A stretch of 64,000 nucleotides of DNA from positions 558,001 to 622,000 of the forward strand of contig NZ_JACHIA010000003.1 of the NCBI RefSeq assembly GCF_014202995.1. The letters are read 5' to 3'. Positions 35,060-45,600 of this stretch are shown piece by piece. Within the stretch, counting starts at the first letter, position 1; each line of letters opens with the position of its first letter. The translations under genes were made by a program, and so were the position numbers. Origin of the DNA: Longimicrobium terrae (GTDB lineage: Bacteria; Gemmatimonadota; Gemmatimonadetes; Longimicrobiales; Longimicrobiaceae). The notes below the pieces were generated by a model. That model had not been told where the DNA came from. It searched no databases and was given only the letters and a program-made list of their open reading frames with translations.

Positions 35060-36154
35060 TTACCGCGGCCCCGGCCTCGGCTCGGCGGACGGGCCGCGGT
35101 CCACGCGCGGCCATCCGTCCACGTAGATCAGCCGGTCCATCAGCATCACCCGGCGCGTGTTCACGTCGTCCGACGGCTTGGAGCGCGGACGCCGCACATC
35201 CACTGCGTGGTAGAAGATCCAGTCCGTCCCGCTGGCGTCGGTGATGACCGAGTTGTGCCCCGGCGCCGTCCACTGCCCGCCCGCCTCCAGAATGGCGCTG
35301 GTGCGCGCGCCCGTGGCCTCCGCCAGCGTCTGGAACGGCCCCGTCGCGCTGCGCGAACGCGCGACCAGCGCGGCGTAGTGCGCACGCGGGCCGCAGCAGT
35401 TGTCGCCGGAGTAGAACAGGTAGTAGTACGGCGCGTGGTACGTCACCCAGGCGCCCTCCACCAGCCGCTGGTACTGCGTGGAATCCGACTCCGGCAGCGC
35501 GGGCACCAGATCCACCGGCCGGCTCCCCGCCGCGAACGACACGCGGTCCGCCGCCAGTTCCTGCACCTTGATGGGCCCGAAGCCCGATCCCCAGTACAGC
35601 AGCCGCTTTCCCGTGGCGGGATCATCGAACGACATCGGGTCGATGTTCACGAACCCCGATCCGCACTGCAGCGGCTCGCCCTTGTCGGCAAACGGTCCTT
35701 CCGGACGGCGCGACGTCGCCACGGCCAGGCACAGGCCGCGCGTGGTGTCGCTGACCGCGGCGTCCGGTTTGGCGGAGTAGTACAGGTAGTACGTGCCGTC
35801 GTGATGGGCCACGTGCGGCGCCCAGAAGTCCTGCGTGGTGCGCGCCCAGCGCGGCTTGGCCGGCAGCGCGTCCCCGATGTGCTCCCACGTCGCAAGATCG
35901 CGCGAGCGCGCCATCTGGATGTTGAGCGTCGTGCCGTCCCGCTCCGTCTGCGTGGCGTAGGCGTAGTACATCCCGTCCGCCGCGCGGATCACCGTGGGAT
36001 CGGGAAAATCCACGTCCAGCACGGGATTGGTGTACGTCCGCGCACCGCTCGACGCGGACGCCGCCGGAGCGTTGGATGCGGGCGCGCAGGCCGGGAGCGC
36101 GCACGCCAGCAGCAGCGCGCCGATGCGCATCATCCCCGATCGCGTGCCGTTCAT
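35060..36154 (-). CDS. GH43 lipoprotein glycosidase (arabinanase/xylosidase type)
   Basis: The product has 364 residues from ATG 36154; an ATG at 36133 is also possible. The signal leads to lipobox LLLACALPAC. The propeller opens NPVLDVDFPDPTVIRAADG, with the classical GH43 Asp in DFPDP, then QDFWAPHVAHHDGTYYLYYSAKPD, NIDPMSF (the Asp that tunes pKa) and LVEGAWVTYHAPYYYLFYSG (the Glu acid). It is probably lipid-anchored outside the cytoplasm. It is the last gene of the ABC transporter operon, 25 nt after the second permease. Confidence 0.9.
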   Translation of the reverse strand: MNGTRSGMMRIGALLLACALPACAPASNAPAASASSGARTYTNPVLDVDFPDPTVIRAADGMYYAYATQTERDGTTLNIQMARSRDLATWEHIGDALPAKPRWARTTQDFWAPHVAHHDGTYYLYYSAKPDAAVSDTTRGLCLAVATSRRPEGPFADKGEPLQCGSGFVNIDPMSFDDPATGKRLLYWGSGFGPIKVQELAADRVSFAAGSRPVDLVPALPESDSTQYQRLVEGAWVTYHAPYYYLFYSGDNCCGPRAHYAALVARSRSATGPFQTLAEATGARTSAILEAGGQWTAPGHNSVITDASGTDWIFYHAVDVRRPRSKPSDDVNTRRVMLMDRLIYVDGWPRVDRGPSAEPRPGPR

Positions 36155-36179
36155 CCCGGATTCCACCACGTGCCGCGCG

Positions 36180-37238
36180 TCAGTGCCCATGAGGCGTCCG
36201 GCGCTGCAGGCGGCTCTGGATCACCACGACGCCGAGCAGGAAGACGCCGCGCAGCACGCCCTGCCACCACGGCGTGATGGTGCCTTCCAGGTTGAACAGG
36301 TTGAAGATCACGCCCAGCAGCAGCACGCCCACCAGGGTGGCGCCCACCCCGCCCTGCCCGCCGCTCAGCAGCGTTCCGCCCACGACCACGGCGGCGATGG
36401 CGTCCAGTTCCCATCCCGCTCCCGCCACCGGCTGCCCCGCGCCGAGCCGTCCCGCGAGGACGACGCCGGCCAGCGCGGCGAGCACGCCGCTGACGGCATA
36501 GGTGGTGATCAGCACGCCGTCCACTTTCAATCCCAGCAGCCGCGCGGCGTCCTGATGGTCGCCGGAGGCGTACACGTAGCGGCCGTAGCGCGTGTAGCGC
36601 AGCACCGTCCACCCGATCAGGAAGGCGAGCGCGGCCAGCAGCACGGGAACGGGAACGCCCAGCAGGCGCCCGCGGCCCAGCCACAGAAAGCCCTCCGCCG
36701 CGCGGTCCACCCGCACCGAGTTCTCGTTCGTGGTCCCCAGCGCCACGCCGCGCACCGCGATCATCATCGCAAGCGTGACGATGAACGGCTGAATGCGCGC
36801 GCGGGTGATCAGCACGCCGTTCACCACGCCCAGAACCGCGCCCGCGGCGAGCCCGCCGGCGATGGCGGCAAAGGTGCCGTACGGCGACAGCGCGGCGGCG
36901 GTAATCCCTCCCAGCGCCAGCACCGAGCCGACGGACAGGTCGATGCCGCCGGTGAGCACCACCATCGTCATCCCCAGCGCCACGAAGCCGAGCATGCTGT
37001 TCTGCCGCAGCACGTTCAGCAGGTTCTCGGGCGTGGCGAACGCCTCGTAGCGAATGACGCCGAAGACGCACACGGCGATCAGCGCGATCATCGTCCCCTG
37101 CCGCTGCAGCAGCGACGCGGCCCGCGCGCGCAGCGCCGGCACCGGCGCGGCCACTCCCGCTCCGGCGCCCACGTGGCTGTCCGCCGGCCCGGGCGCGACG
37201 CCGAGCGCCGTGCCGCCGGTCTGCCCCTGGTGTTCCAC
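36180..37238 (-). CDS. Furanose ABC transporter permease 2 (YjfF/RbsC-like)
   Basis: The product has 352 residues from GTG 37238, which shares one base with the stop of permease 1 (TAGTG). A polar 50-residue N-terminus is followed by about nine hydrophobic segments. The family signature GGIDLSVGSVLALGGITAA is present, with VVVGGTLLSGGQGGVGATLVGVLLLG near the end. It forms the membrane channel of a CUT2-class sugar importer together with permease 1. Confidence 0.92.
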   Translation of the reverse strand: MEHQGQTGGTALGVAPGPADSHVGAGAGVAAPVPALRARAASLLQRQGTMIALIAVCVFGVIRYEAFATPENLLNVLRQNSMLGFVALGMTMVVLTGGIDLSVGSVLALGGITAAALSPYGTFAAIAGGLAAGAVLGVVNGVLITRARIQPFIVTLAMMIAVRGVALGTTNENSVRVDRAAEGFLWLGRGRLLGVPVPVLLAALAFLIGWTVLRYTRYGRYVYASGDHQDAARLLGLKVDGVLITTYAVSGVLAALAGVVLAGRLGAGQPVAGAGWELDAIAAVVVGGTLLSGGQGGVGATLVGVLLLGVIFNLFNLEGTITPWWQGVLRGVFLLGVVVIQSRLQRRTPHGH

Positions 37239-38215
37239 TAGACCCGCCTCGGGAGTTGGAGGTACACGGCAAAGAGGATGATGAGCGCCTTGAACGCCAG
37301 CGCCCAGGCGTACGGAATGAGCAGCATGTTGAAGCTGGTGGCGATCACCTGCATGATCAGCGCGCCCACCACGGTCCCCATCATCGTCGCGCGGCCGCCG
37401 CTCAGCAGCGTTCCACCGACGACGACGGCGGCGATGGCGTCCAGCTCCGCGCCCTGCCCGATGCGCGCCGCCGCGCTGGCGCCCAGGCGCGAGGCTTCGA
37501 CGAGGCCGGCAAGCGCGGCGAGCATCCCGCTCATCACGTAGACGGTGATCACCGTCCGGTTGACGGGGACGCCGGCCAGCCGCGCCGCCGCGGGGTTGCC
37601 GCCCGCCGCCAGCACGTAGCGCCCGAACGGCGTCGATCGAAGGACGAAGATGCCCAGGGCCACCACGGCCGCCGCGATCAGCACCTGCACCGGCACCGGG
37701 CCGATGTGCCCGCGGCCCAGCACCAGAAAGCCGGGATCGTTGATGGTGATGAGCGCGCCGTCGCGGTTGATGACCTGCGCCAGCCCGCGCCCCGCCAGCA
37801 GCGTCGCCAGGGTGACGACGATCGCCTGCACCTTGAAAGTGGACACGAAGGCGCCGTTCAGCAGGCCGACCGCCGCGCCCGCCAGCAGCGCCAGCGGAAT
37901 GGCGATGACCAGCCCCTGATCCACCGTCACCGCCGCGACCGCCGCGCTGATCGCCATCACCGAACCGACGGACAGGTCGATGCCGCCGGTGGCGATCACC
38001 AGCGTCATTCCCACCGCCACCAGCAGGGTGACGGACAGCTGGAACAGCACGTTCCAGAAGTTGCCCGTCGTGGCGAAGTTGGGGGTGAAGATGGCGTTGG
38101 CCAGCACCAGAATGACGAGCGCGATCACCGCGCCCCCCGTGGCGCCCATCGCGCTCCACCACCGCCTCATGGATCCCGCCGCGGGCGCCCGCCGCACGGC
38201 CACCGTTGCCTCCAT
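37238..38215 (-). CDS. Furanose ABC transporter permease 1 (YtfT/RbsC-like)
   Basis: The product has 325 residues from ATG 38215, one base after the ATPase stop. About nine transmembrane segments; signature VIATGGIDLSVGSVMAISAAVAAV and VVVGGTLLSGGRATMMGTVVGALI. Paired with the following permease, as YtfT is with YjfF in the galactofuranose system of E. coli. Confidence 0.92.
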   Translation of the reverse strand: MEATVAVRRAPAAGSMRRWWSAMGATGGAVIALVILVLANAIFTPNFATTGNFWNVLFQLSVTLLVAVGMTLVIATGGIDLSVGSVMAISAAVAAVTVDQGLVIAIPLALLAGAAVGLLNGAFVSTFKVQAIVVTLATLLAGRGLAQVINRDGALITINDPGFLVLGRGHIGPVPVQVLIAAAVVALGIFVLRSTPFGRYVLAAGGNPAAARLAGVPVNRTVITVYVMSGMLAALAGLVEASRLGASAAARIGQGAELDAIAAVVVGGTLLSGGRATMMGTVVGALIMQVIATSFNMLLIPYAWALAFKALIILFAVYLQLPRRV

Positions 38216-38216
38216 C

Positions 38217-39779
38217 TCAGCTCTCCAGGGCCGGGGACGCGGACACCGCGCTCCCCTCGGCCATCGCGTGGATGATCGACTGCTGCGAAATGTCGGAGCC
38301 GCGCAGTTCGGCCACGTTCTGGCCATCGCGCAGCACGACCACCCGCGAACTCCCCTCCACCAGCTCCTCCAGCTCCGACGAGATCATCAGCACGCCCAGC
38401 CCGGTGCCGGCCAGCTCGTTGATCAGCGCCTGGATCTCGCCCTTGGCGCCGATGTCGATGCCGCGCGTCGGTTCATCCAGAATCAGCAGCGCGGGGCTCA
38501 TGCACAGCCAGCGCGCCAGCAGCACCTTCTGCTGGTTGCCGCCGCTGAGCTCCCGGATCTTCTGGTCCGCGCTGGTGGCCTTGATGCCCAGCCGCTTCAT
38601 GTAGCGGTCGACGATCTCGCGCTGCTTCGCCCGGTCCACGATCCCCGCGCGCGTCAGCGTCGGCAGCGCGGCCAGCGTCAGGTTCTCGCGCACGGACAGT
38701 TCGGGGATGATCCCCTCGCCCTTGCGGTCTTCGGAGACGAAGGCGATTCCCGCGCGGATGGCATCGTCCGGCGTGCGGGGGGTGATCCGCTTGCCATCCA
38801 TCTGAATGCCGCCGTCCTCCGCCGGGTCGGCGCCGAAGATGGCGCGCGCCGTTTCCGTCCGTCCCGACCCCAGCAGCCCCGCGACGCCGAGAATCTCCCC
38901 CCGGCGCACGTCCAGCGACACGCCGCGCAGCTTCTGCCCGCGCCGCAGCCCGTCCGTGCGCAGCAGCGGCTCCGCGCTTTCCGCCTCCGGCGCGGCCCCG
39001 GCGAACGCCGTGGTCCCCTGCCGCAGTTCATCCCGCGCCTTGCCCAGCATCAGGCACACCAGGTCCAGCCGCTCCAGCTCCGCCATGCGGTGCGTGGCCA
39101 CCAGCCGCCCGTCGCGCAGCACCGTGGTGCGGTCGCACACGGCGTACAGTTCGTCGAAGCGGTGGCTGATGTAGACGATGCTGGTGCCCTGCGACTGCAG
39201 GTGGCGGATCATGTCGTACAGGATGGCCACCTCGCGCTCCGCCAGCGAACTGGTCGGCTCGTCCAGGACCAGAACCTTGGCCCCCAGCGACACGCCGCGC
39301 GCGATGGCCACCATCTGCTGCTGCGCCGTGCTGAGCGATCCGAGCACGACGTCCGGGTCGATGGCCAGCCCCAGCCGCTGCAGCAGTTCCGCCGTGTCCG
39401 TCCGCATGCGGCGCCAGTCCACCAGCCCCCAGCGGCGCGGCTCGCGGCCCAGGTACACGTTCTCCGCCACCGTACGGAAGCTGAGAAGGTGGATTTCCTG
39501 GTGCACCGCAATCACGCCGGCGGCCTGCGCGTCGGCGGGGGAACCGAAGGAGACGGGCTGCCCCTCCACCCACACCTCGCCGCCGTCGCGGCGGTAGGCG
39601 CCGGTCATGATCTTGATGAGCGTGCTCTTGCCCGCGCCGTTTTCGCCCACCAGCGCGTGCACCTCGCCGCGGCGCAGGGTGAAGTTCACCCCGTCCAGCG
39701 CGGTGGCGCCGGCGAAGCGCTTGACGATGCCCTCCATGCGGAGGACTTCGGGCCGGGAATCGGGTGGGAGGCTGGTCAT
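38217..39779 (-). CDS. Sugar ABC transporter ATPase with two nucleotide-binding domains
   Basis: The product has 520 residues with a tandem NBD layout as in RbsA and YtfR. Domain 1 has Walker A VGENGAGKST, LSTAQQQMVAIARGVS as the signature and VLVLDEPTSSL. Domain 2 has a degenerate Walker A (VAGLLGSGRTE), the intact signature LSGGNQQKVLLARWL and LLILDEPTRGID. This asymmetry is normal for CUT2 ATPases. It energises sugar import with the two permeases that follow. Confidence 0.95.
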   Translation of the reverse strand: MTSLPPDSRPEVLRMEGIVKRFAGATALDGVNFTLRRGEVHALVGENGAGKSTLIKIMTGAYRRDGGEVWVEGQPVSFGSPADAQAAGVIAVHQEIHLLSFRTVAENVYLGREPRRWGLVDWRRMRTDTAELLQRLGLAIDPDVVLGSLSTAQQQMVAIARGVSLGAKVLVLDEPTSSLAEREVAILYDMIRHLQSQGTSIVYISHRFDELYAVCDRTTVLRDGRLVATHRMAELERLDLVCLMLGKARDELRQGTTAFAGAAPEAESAEPLLRTDGLRRGQKLRGVSLDVRRGEILGVAGLLGSGRTETARAIFGADPAEDGGIQMDGKRITPRTPDDAIRAGIAFVSEDRKGEGIIPELSVRENLTLAALPTLTRAGIVDRAKQREIVDRYMKRLGIKATSADQKIRELSGGNQQKVLLARWLCMSPALLILDEPTRGIDIGAKGEIQALINELAGTGLGVLMISSELEELVEGSSRVVVLRDGQNVAELRGSDISQQSIIHAMAEGSAVSASPALES

Positions 39780-39782
39780 GAA

Positions 39783-39925
39783 GGAGAGTGCGTGAGTGCT
39801 GTGTGCGTGAGTGCGTGAGTGCGTGAGTGCGACAGCAAAGTGCGTGAGTGCCGGATGCGCGGGCGCGGGACGGAAGCTTCAGGCTCCGCACTCACGCACC
39901 CCGCACCCCGCACTCACGCACTTCC
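39783..39925. repeat. GTGCGTGAGTGCG repeats in inverted array
   Basis: Units of GTGCGTGAGTGC (39787-39860) face the complement GCACTCACGCAC (39889-39920), so the region between the binding-protein and ATPase genes can fold into a long stem. It may lower ATPase expression relative to the binding protein. Confidence 0.65.
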
Positions 39926-39931
39926 CATCCG

Positions 39932-40900
39932 TCAGTACGCCTCGGCCACGAACTGCGCCGCGTTGGTGCGGTCAAAGAAGCGATCTGTGATCAGCTTCTT
40001 GGGCGGCACCTGCTGGCCCTTGCGCACCTGCTCGATCGTTTCGAACGCGATGGGGCCGAAGCGGGGGTTGCTTTCCACCGTCGCCCCAAGCTCGCCGCGC
40101 TGAATGGCTTCCAGCGCCGCGCGCTGCCCGTCGATGGACACGATCCGGACGTCCGTTCCCGGCGTGCGGCCGGCGGCGCGCACGGCCTGAATGGCGCCCA
40201 GCGCCATCTCGTCGTTGTGCGCGTACACGGCGGTGATCTGCGGCCCCAGCGACTGCGCGATGTTCTGCATCACCCGCTGCCCCGTCGCGCGGCTGAACTC
40301 GCCGGTCTGCGACGCCAGGATCTTCATTCCCGGGTGCTGCGCGATCACCTCGCGGAAGCCCTTGGCGCGGTCCGACGCCACCGACGAGCCGGGCGTGCCG
40401 GTAAGCTCCACGATCCCCGCCGTTCCGCCCGTCTCCTTCACCAGCCACTCGGCCGCGCGGCGCCCCTGCTCCACGAAGTTGGAACCCAGGAAGGTGACGA
40501 AGTCGTCGCCCGCCTTACCCTCCGCCTCGCGGTCCACCAGGATCACCGGGATGTTGGCTTCCTTGGCGGCCTGCAGCGCCGGCGCCAGACCCTCGTACTC
40601 GCGCGGGGCGAGGAGGATGACGTTCACCCGGCGCGCGATCAGGTCTTCCACGTCGGCCACCTGCTTGGCCGTCTGGTCCTGCGCGTCGGTGACCACGATG
40701 TCGTAACCGCGCTTCTGCGCCTCGTCGCGCAGGCTGGCCGTCTGCGCCATGCGCCAGGGGTTGTCGTGCCCCATCTGCGAAAAGCCGACGGTCCACTTGC
40801 CGTCGGACGCGGCCTCCTTGCGGCAGCCGGCCAGCGCGGAAAGGGCGAGCACGGGCAGCACGCCCGCGCGCAGGAAGGTACGGAGCCGGAACGGGGACAT
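39932..40900 (-). CDS. Sugar-binding lipoprotein of the ABC importer (YtfQ-like)
   Basis: The product has 322 residues with a lipoprotein signal (lipobox SALAGC, Cys26). The mature N-terminus WTVGFSQMGHDNPWRMAQTA matches the YtfQ galactofuranose-binding family, followed by DEAQKRGYDIVVTDAQDQ, ILLAPREYEGLAPAL, PVILVDREAEG and HNDEMALGAIQAV. It should capture a furanose such as galactofuranose or arabinofuranose and hand it to the permeases. It heads the operon of binding protein, ATPase, two permeases and GH43, with its promoter in the shared regulatory region. Confidence 0.92.
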   Translation of the reverse strand: MSPFRLRTFLRAGVLPVLALSALAGCRKEAASDGKWTVGFSQMGHDNPWRMAQTASLRDEAQKRGYDIVVTDAQDQTAKQVADVEDLIARRVNVILLAPREYEGLAPALQAAKEANIPVILVDREAEGKAGDDFVTFLGSNFVEQGRRAAEWLVKETGGTAGIVELTGTPGSSVASDRAKGFREVIAQHPGMKILASQTGEFSRATGQRVMQNIAQSLGPQITAVYAHNDEMALGAIQAVRAAGRTPGTDVRIVSIDGQRAALEAIQRGELGATVESNPRFGPIAFETIEQVRKGQQVPPKKLITDRFFDRTNAAQFVAEAY

Positions 40901-40952
40901 GGGCTGGCCTGGACGGATGGGGGCTTGAAATGGCGTGCGGACGGGCGAGACC

Positions 40953-41018
40953 TGAACCAGTCCGACGTGAGTTCAGATTTGTTCAGAGACAGTACGTTTA
41001 CCGGGTGCACGATGTCAA
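40953..41018 (-). promoter_or_regulatory. Promoter and GTTCA operator for the ABC operon
   Basis: On the minus strand TTGACA (41013-41018) is followed after 18 nt by TACTGT (40989-40994). Immediately downstream lie GTTCA boxes (40971-40975, 40981-40985) and TGAAC (40953-40957) in a dyad. The layout mirrors that before the lacI-type gene. Confidence 0.6.
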
Positions 41019-41213
41019 GCACCTTGCCCGTGGCCGTCACGTTACACGCCAATACCAGCAGAAGAGTTGGATGGGCCCCGAACGGGCCAACATCCGCGAG
41101 GCGCAATCCGGCTTCCGGCCCTGCTCCTGCTGGGTGCTGGGCCCAAGAGGGGTCCGCGCTCTCCGGACCGTTGCAGGGCCGTCACAGATTTGCACCTCGA
41201 ACGAACATAATGC

Positions 41214-41273
41214 TTGACAGCCCGGAAGCGAACGTCTAACCTGAACGCACCCGAACCTGTTCAAACACGTTCA
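41214..41273 (+). promoter_or_regulatory. Promoter and GTTCA operator for the LacI/SusCD unit
   Basis: A perfect TTGACA (41214-41219), a 17-nt spacer and TAACCT (41237-41242) are followed at once by the dyad TGAAC-5-CGAAC-2-GTTCA-5-GTTCA (41242-41273). A further GTTCA lies at 41280-41284. Boxes are 10 to 11 nt apart, one helix turn. A repressor bound there would block transcription start. Confidence 0.65.
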
Positions 41274-41351
41274 ATCGCGGTTCACCCCCGGTTCGCGGGC
41301 GCCGCTCTCTCCGCCATTCCGCCCCGCGCCCCGCCTCTGCCCACGCCGCCG

Positions 41352-42473
41352 ATGAAGAACAAGCAGCCGACCATCAACGACGTCGCGCGGCTCGCGGGAG
41401 TGAGCAAGGCCACCGTGTCCGCCGTACTCAACGACACGGGAACGGTGCGCAAGTCCACGCGCGAGCGGGTGCTGGCCGTCATCGAATCGCTCAACTACCG
41501 CAAGAGCGGGCCGGACACGCGGGGCGGCGGCGGCCAGGTGCGCAGCCTGGGGCTGGTGATCAAGGAAATCGACAACCCGTACTACGGCGAAGTGGTGACC
41601 GGCGCGCGCGCCGCGGCGGAAGAGGCCGGCTACACCCTGCTGGTGATGAGCAGCGAGGGCGAGCACGCCTCCGAGCGGCGCGCGGTGGAGCTGGCGCAGG
41701 CCAAGGGGGTGGACGGGCTCATCATCACCCCCGTGCTGGACCAGACGGCGGACCTGTCGCACCTGTTCGAGCTCAAGCGGCGCAACCTGCCCTTCGTGCT
41801 GCTGGAGGAGGTGCTGGGGCTGCAGGCGTCGCTGGTGGACGTCGACAACCAGGGCGCCTCGCGCAAGGCGGTGGAGTTTCTGATCGGGCAGGGGCACGCG
41901 CGGCTGGCCCACTTCGCCGGGCCCGCGTACTCCATGCACAGCCAGGAGCGCATCGACGGGGTGAGACGGGCGTGCAGCGCCAGCCACATCATCTTTGGCG
42001 ATGACGGCGTGGTGCGCGCCGGGGCCCACGCCGAAGACGGCTACCGCGCGGGGATGGAGTACTTCTCCGGCCGCCCCGCCGCGGAGCGCCCTACCGCGGT
42101 CACCTGCTACAACGACCTGGTGGCGCTGGGCCTGTGCCGCGCGCTGTCGGAGCTGGGGATCGACGTTCCCGGCGACGTGTCGGTGGTGGGGTTCGACGAC
42201 ATCCACATCCTGGAGTTTCTGCCGCTGCGGCTGACCTCCGTGCGCGTTCCCAAGTTCCACATGGGGCAGATGGCGGCGCAGATGCTCATCCGGCACATCG
42301 AATCGCGCGAAACGCTTCCGCCCCAGAGGCTGTTCCTGGAAACCGAAGTGGTGGCGCGCGATTCCACCCGCGCCCGTTCCGGGGGCGCGGCGCCCGCCCC
42401 CTCCATCGTCCAGGTGGCCGTCGGCAGCGGGGCCGCCGGCGCCGGGCGCACCCCGAGCCTGTCCGTGCGCTGA
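41352..42473 (+). CDS. LacI-family transcriptional regulator
   Basis: The product has 373 residues from ATG 41352; the frame extends upstream to 41214 through the operator, so the shorter start is right. The helix-turn-helix TINDVARLAGVSKATVSAVLN is at 6-26, the hinge helix near RERVLAVIESLNYRKS, then a periplasmic-binding-like effector domain (VRSLGLVIKEIDNPYYGEVV, GLIITPVLDQ, CYNDLVALGLCRAL, VSVVGFDDI). It most likely represses the divergent ABC operon and its own unit with susCD until a sugar is bound. The last 40 residues are low complexity. Confidence 0.94.
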   Translation: MKNKQPTINDVARLAGVSKATVSAVLNDTGTVRKSTRERVLAVIESLNYRKSGPDTRGGGGQVRSLGLVIKEIDNPYYGEVVTGARAAAEEAGYTLLVMSSEGEHASERRAVELAQAKGVDGLIITPVLDQTADLSHLFELKRRNLPFVLLEEVLGLQASLVDVDNQGASRKAVEFLIGQGHARLAHFAGPAYSMHSQERIDGVRRACSASHIIFGDDGVVRAGAHAEDGYRAGMEYFSGRPAAERPTAVTCYNDLVALGLCRALSELGIDVPGDVSVVGFDDIHILEFLPLRLTSVRVPKFHMGQMAAQMLIRHIESRETLPPQRLFLETEVVARDSTRARSGGAAPAPSIVQVAVGSGAAGAGRTPSLSVR

Positions 42474-42605
42474 ACGAATGACCCGACCGTGTAGCACCGG
42501 GCCGCCCGTGGCCGCCCGCCGGAGTTGTCCCACCCGCCCCACCCCGGCCGGCGCGTCCCCCGCGCGGCCGGACCCGTTCACCCGCTTCCCAATTGAGGGA
42601 ACCCG

Positions 42606-45600
42606 ATGAAGAACCCTGTCGTTTCCCGCGCCCGGACCGCCGCGAGGCTGCTGTTCCGAGCGTTCGCCTGTCTGGCACTGCTCGCGGGCGTGCCGCTTCA
42701 CGCCCAGAGTACCGGCCGCATCAGCGGCCTCGTGGTGAGCGCGGCCAACGGGTCGCCCGTGGCCGACGCGCAGGTGTCGGTGGTGGGAACCCAGCTCAGC
42801 GGCCGCACCGGGCCTGACGGACGCTACACCATCAGCGGCGTTCCCGCCGGCCGGCAGCAGGTGCGCGCCGGACAGATGGGCTTTTCCTCCAGCGCGGTGA
42901 CCGTGACCGTGGCCGCCGGCGAAACGGCGACCGCCAACTTCACACTGGGCACCGCCACCCTGACGCTCGACACGCTGGTGGCGGTGGGCTACACCACCCA
43001 GCGCCGCGCCACGGTGAGCGACGCGGTGAGCGAAGTGACCGCGGCCGACATCCAGGACCGCCAGGTCGCCACGGTTGAAGAAGCGCTGCGCGGCCGCGTG
43101 GCCGGCGTGAACATCGTGTCCAGCGGACAGCCGGGGCGCGAGTCGCAGGTCATCGTTCGCGGGCAGAACTTTCTGGGCGGCACCTCTCCGCTATACGTGG
43201 TGGACGGCATGTACACCCGCCAGAACCCCAACCTGAACCCGCGCGACATCGAGTCGGTGCAGGTGCTGAAGGACGCGTCGGCGGCCGCGCAGTACGGCGC
43301 GCAGTCGGCCAACGGCGTCATCGTCATCACCACCCGCCGCGGCCGCTCGGGCGCGCCCAAGGTGGCCGTGAACTCGTACTACGGCTTCCAGGAAGTGCCG
43401 CGCCGCATCGACTTCGTAAGCTCGGAGCGGTGGACGCAGATCAACAACATGGCCCGCGTCAACGGCGGCCAGGCGCCCGACAACACCCCCATCAGCATCG
43501 ACACCGACTGGCAGGACGCGGTGTTCCAGCAGGGCGCCGTGCAGGACCACAACGTCGCCGTCAGCGGCGGCAGCGACAACGCCAACTACCTGATCGGGGC
43601 CGGCTACTTCAATCAGGAAGGCACCATCATCGACACCGACTTCGAGCGCTTCAGCTTCCGGGTGAACTCGGAAACGCGCGGCTCCAAGTGGCGCGTGGGG
43701 CAGAACGCCACCCTGTCGCGCAGCACGCGCAACAACCTGGTGGGCTTTCCCCTGGTGGACGCGGTGCGCCTGCAGCCGGGCATTCCGGTGCGTGACGCCA
43801 ACAACGCCAGCGGCTACGGCTACGGCAGCGGCAATGGCGCGCTGGCCACCTTCGGCACCAACCCGGTGGGCGCGTTTGAGCGCGAGGACAACCGCGACAT
43901 CAGCAACCGCGTGCTGGGCAGCCTGTTCGGCGAGTACTCGTTCACCCGCTGGCTGCGCTACCGCCTGAACCTGGGCGTGGACTACCAGGACCTGAACTAC
44001 AACAACTTCATCCGGCAGCAGCAGATCCGGCAGAACACCGTGCCCACCTTCAACGAGGCCACGGACCGCCGCGACACCAACATGGTGCTGCTGATGGAGC
44101 ACCTGCTGAACTTCGAGAACACCTTCGGCGAGCACTCGCTGAGCGCGGTGGCCGGCGTGTCGGAGCAGACGGGCCGCTTTGAGCGCATCGAGGCGTACCG
44201 CCGCGGCTTCGCCGACGAGGACCTGACGGAGATCGACGCGGGCACCACCAGCTTCGCCAACCGCGGCTTCGAGATCCCCAGCGCGCTGCGCGGCCTGCTG
44301 GCCCGCGCCAACTACTCGTACGCCGACCGCTACCTGCTCACCGGCACCATCCGCCGCGACGGCTCGTCGCGCTTCGGGCCCGGCAACAAGTACGGCACCT
44401 TCGTGTCGGGCTCGGCCGGCTGGGTGATCAGCGAAGAGTCGTTCTACGACAACCTGCCCTTCCTGGGCGGCGCCGTCGACAACCTGAAGCTGCGCGCCAG
44501 CTACGGCTCGCTGGGCAACCAGGACATCGGCGACTTCCAGTACGCGGCGTCCATCATCGCCAACCAGAGCTACCTGTTCGGCGGCAACATCGCCACGGGT
44601 GCCACGCAGCTGCGCCTGGCCAACCCCGACATCCGCTGGCAGGACCAGACGCAGACCAACGTGGGGCTGGACTTCAGCGTGATGGACGACGCGCTGCGCT
44701 TTACGGCCGACTACTACGTCAGCAAGAGCGACGGCCTGCTGGTGAACGCGCCCATCCCCTGGAGCCTGGGCTCGGGCTTCAACGACGCCACGGCGGCGCC
44801 CACGGTGAACGCCGGCAGCATCCGCAACCGCGGCTTCGAGTTCGGCGCCGAGTACACGATGAACCGCGGCGAGTTTGAGCTCACCACGAGCGCCAACCTC
44901 ACCACCATCGACAACAAGGTCACCGCGCTGGGCAATGGCGGGCAGCCGATCTTCGCGGGCTTCAACAACGTGTCGCGCACCACGGTGGGCGGCAGCATCG
45001 GCGAGTTCTACGTCCTGCGCACCAACGGCCTGTTCCAGAGCGACGCCGAAGTGCAGGCGTACAAGAACAGCGAGGGCCGCCTGATCCAGCCCAACGCCAG
45101 GCCGGGCGACATCCGCTACGCGGACCTGAACGACGACGGCACCATCAACGACGACGACCGCTACGTGGCGGGCAGCCCCATCCCCAACCTTGAGGGCGGG
45201 CTGGCGCTGAACGGAACCTGGCGCGCCTTCAACTTCGGCCTTGCCATGCGCGGCTCGCAGGGCTCCGAGGTGTTCAACGTGGTGAAGTACTGGACGGACC
45301 GTCTGGACGAGAACTCCAACTACCGCGCCGGGCTGAACCCCTGGACGCCCGAGAACACCAACACCGACGACCCGCGCGCCGTGTTCGGTGCCGCCGGCGC
45401 CGACAACGCCCGCGCCAACACCGACCGCTGGATCGAGGACGGCTCGTACCTGCGCATTCAGAACGTGGTGGTGGGCTACCGCCTGCCGGGCAGCCTGACC
45501 AGCCGGCTGGGCCTGGGCGGCGAAGGCTCGCGCATCTACCTGAACGTGCAGAACCTGCACACCTTCAGCGGCTTCTCCAACTGGGACCCGGAAATCAACG

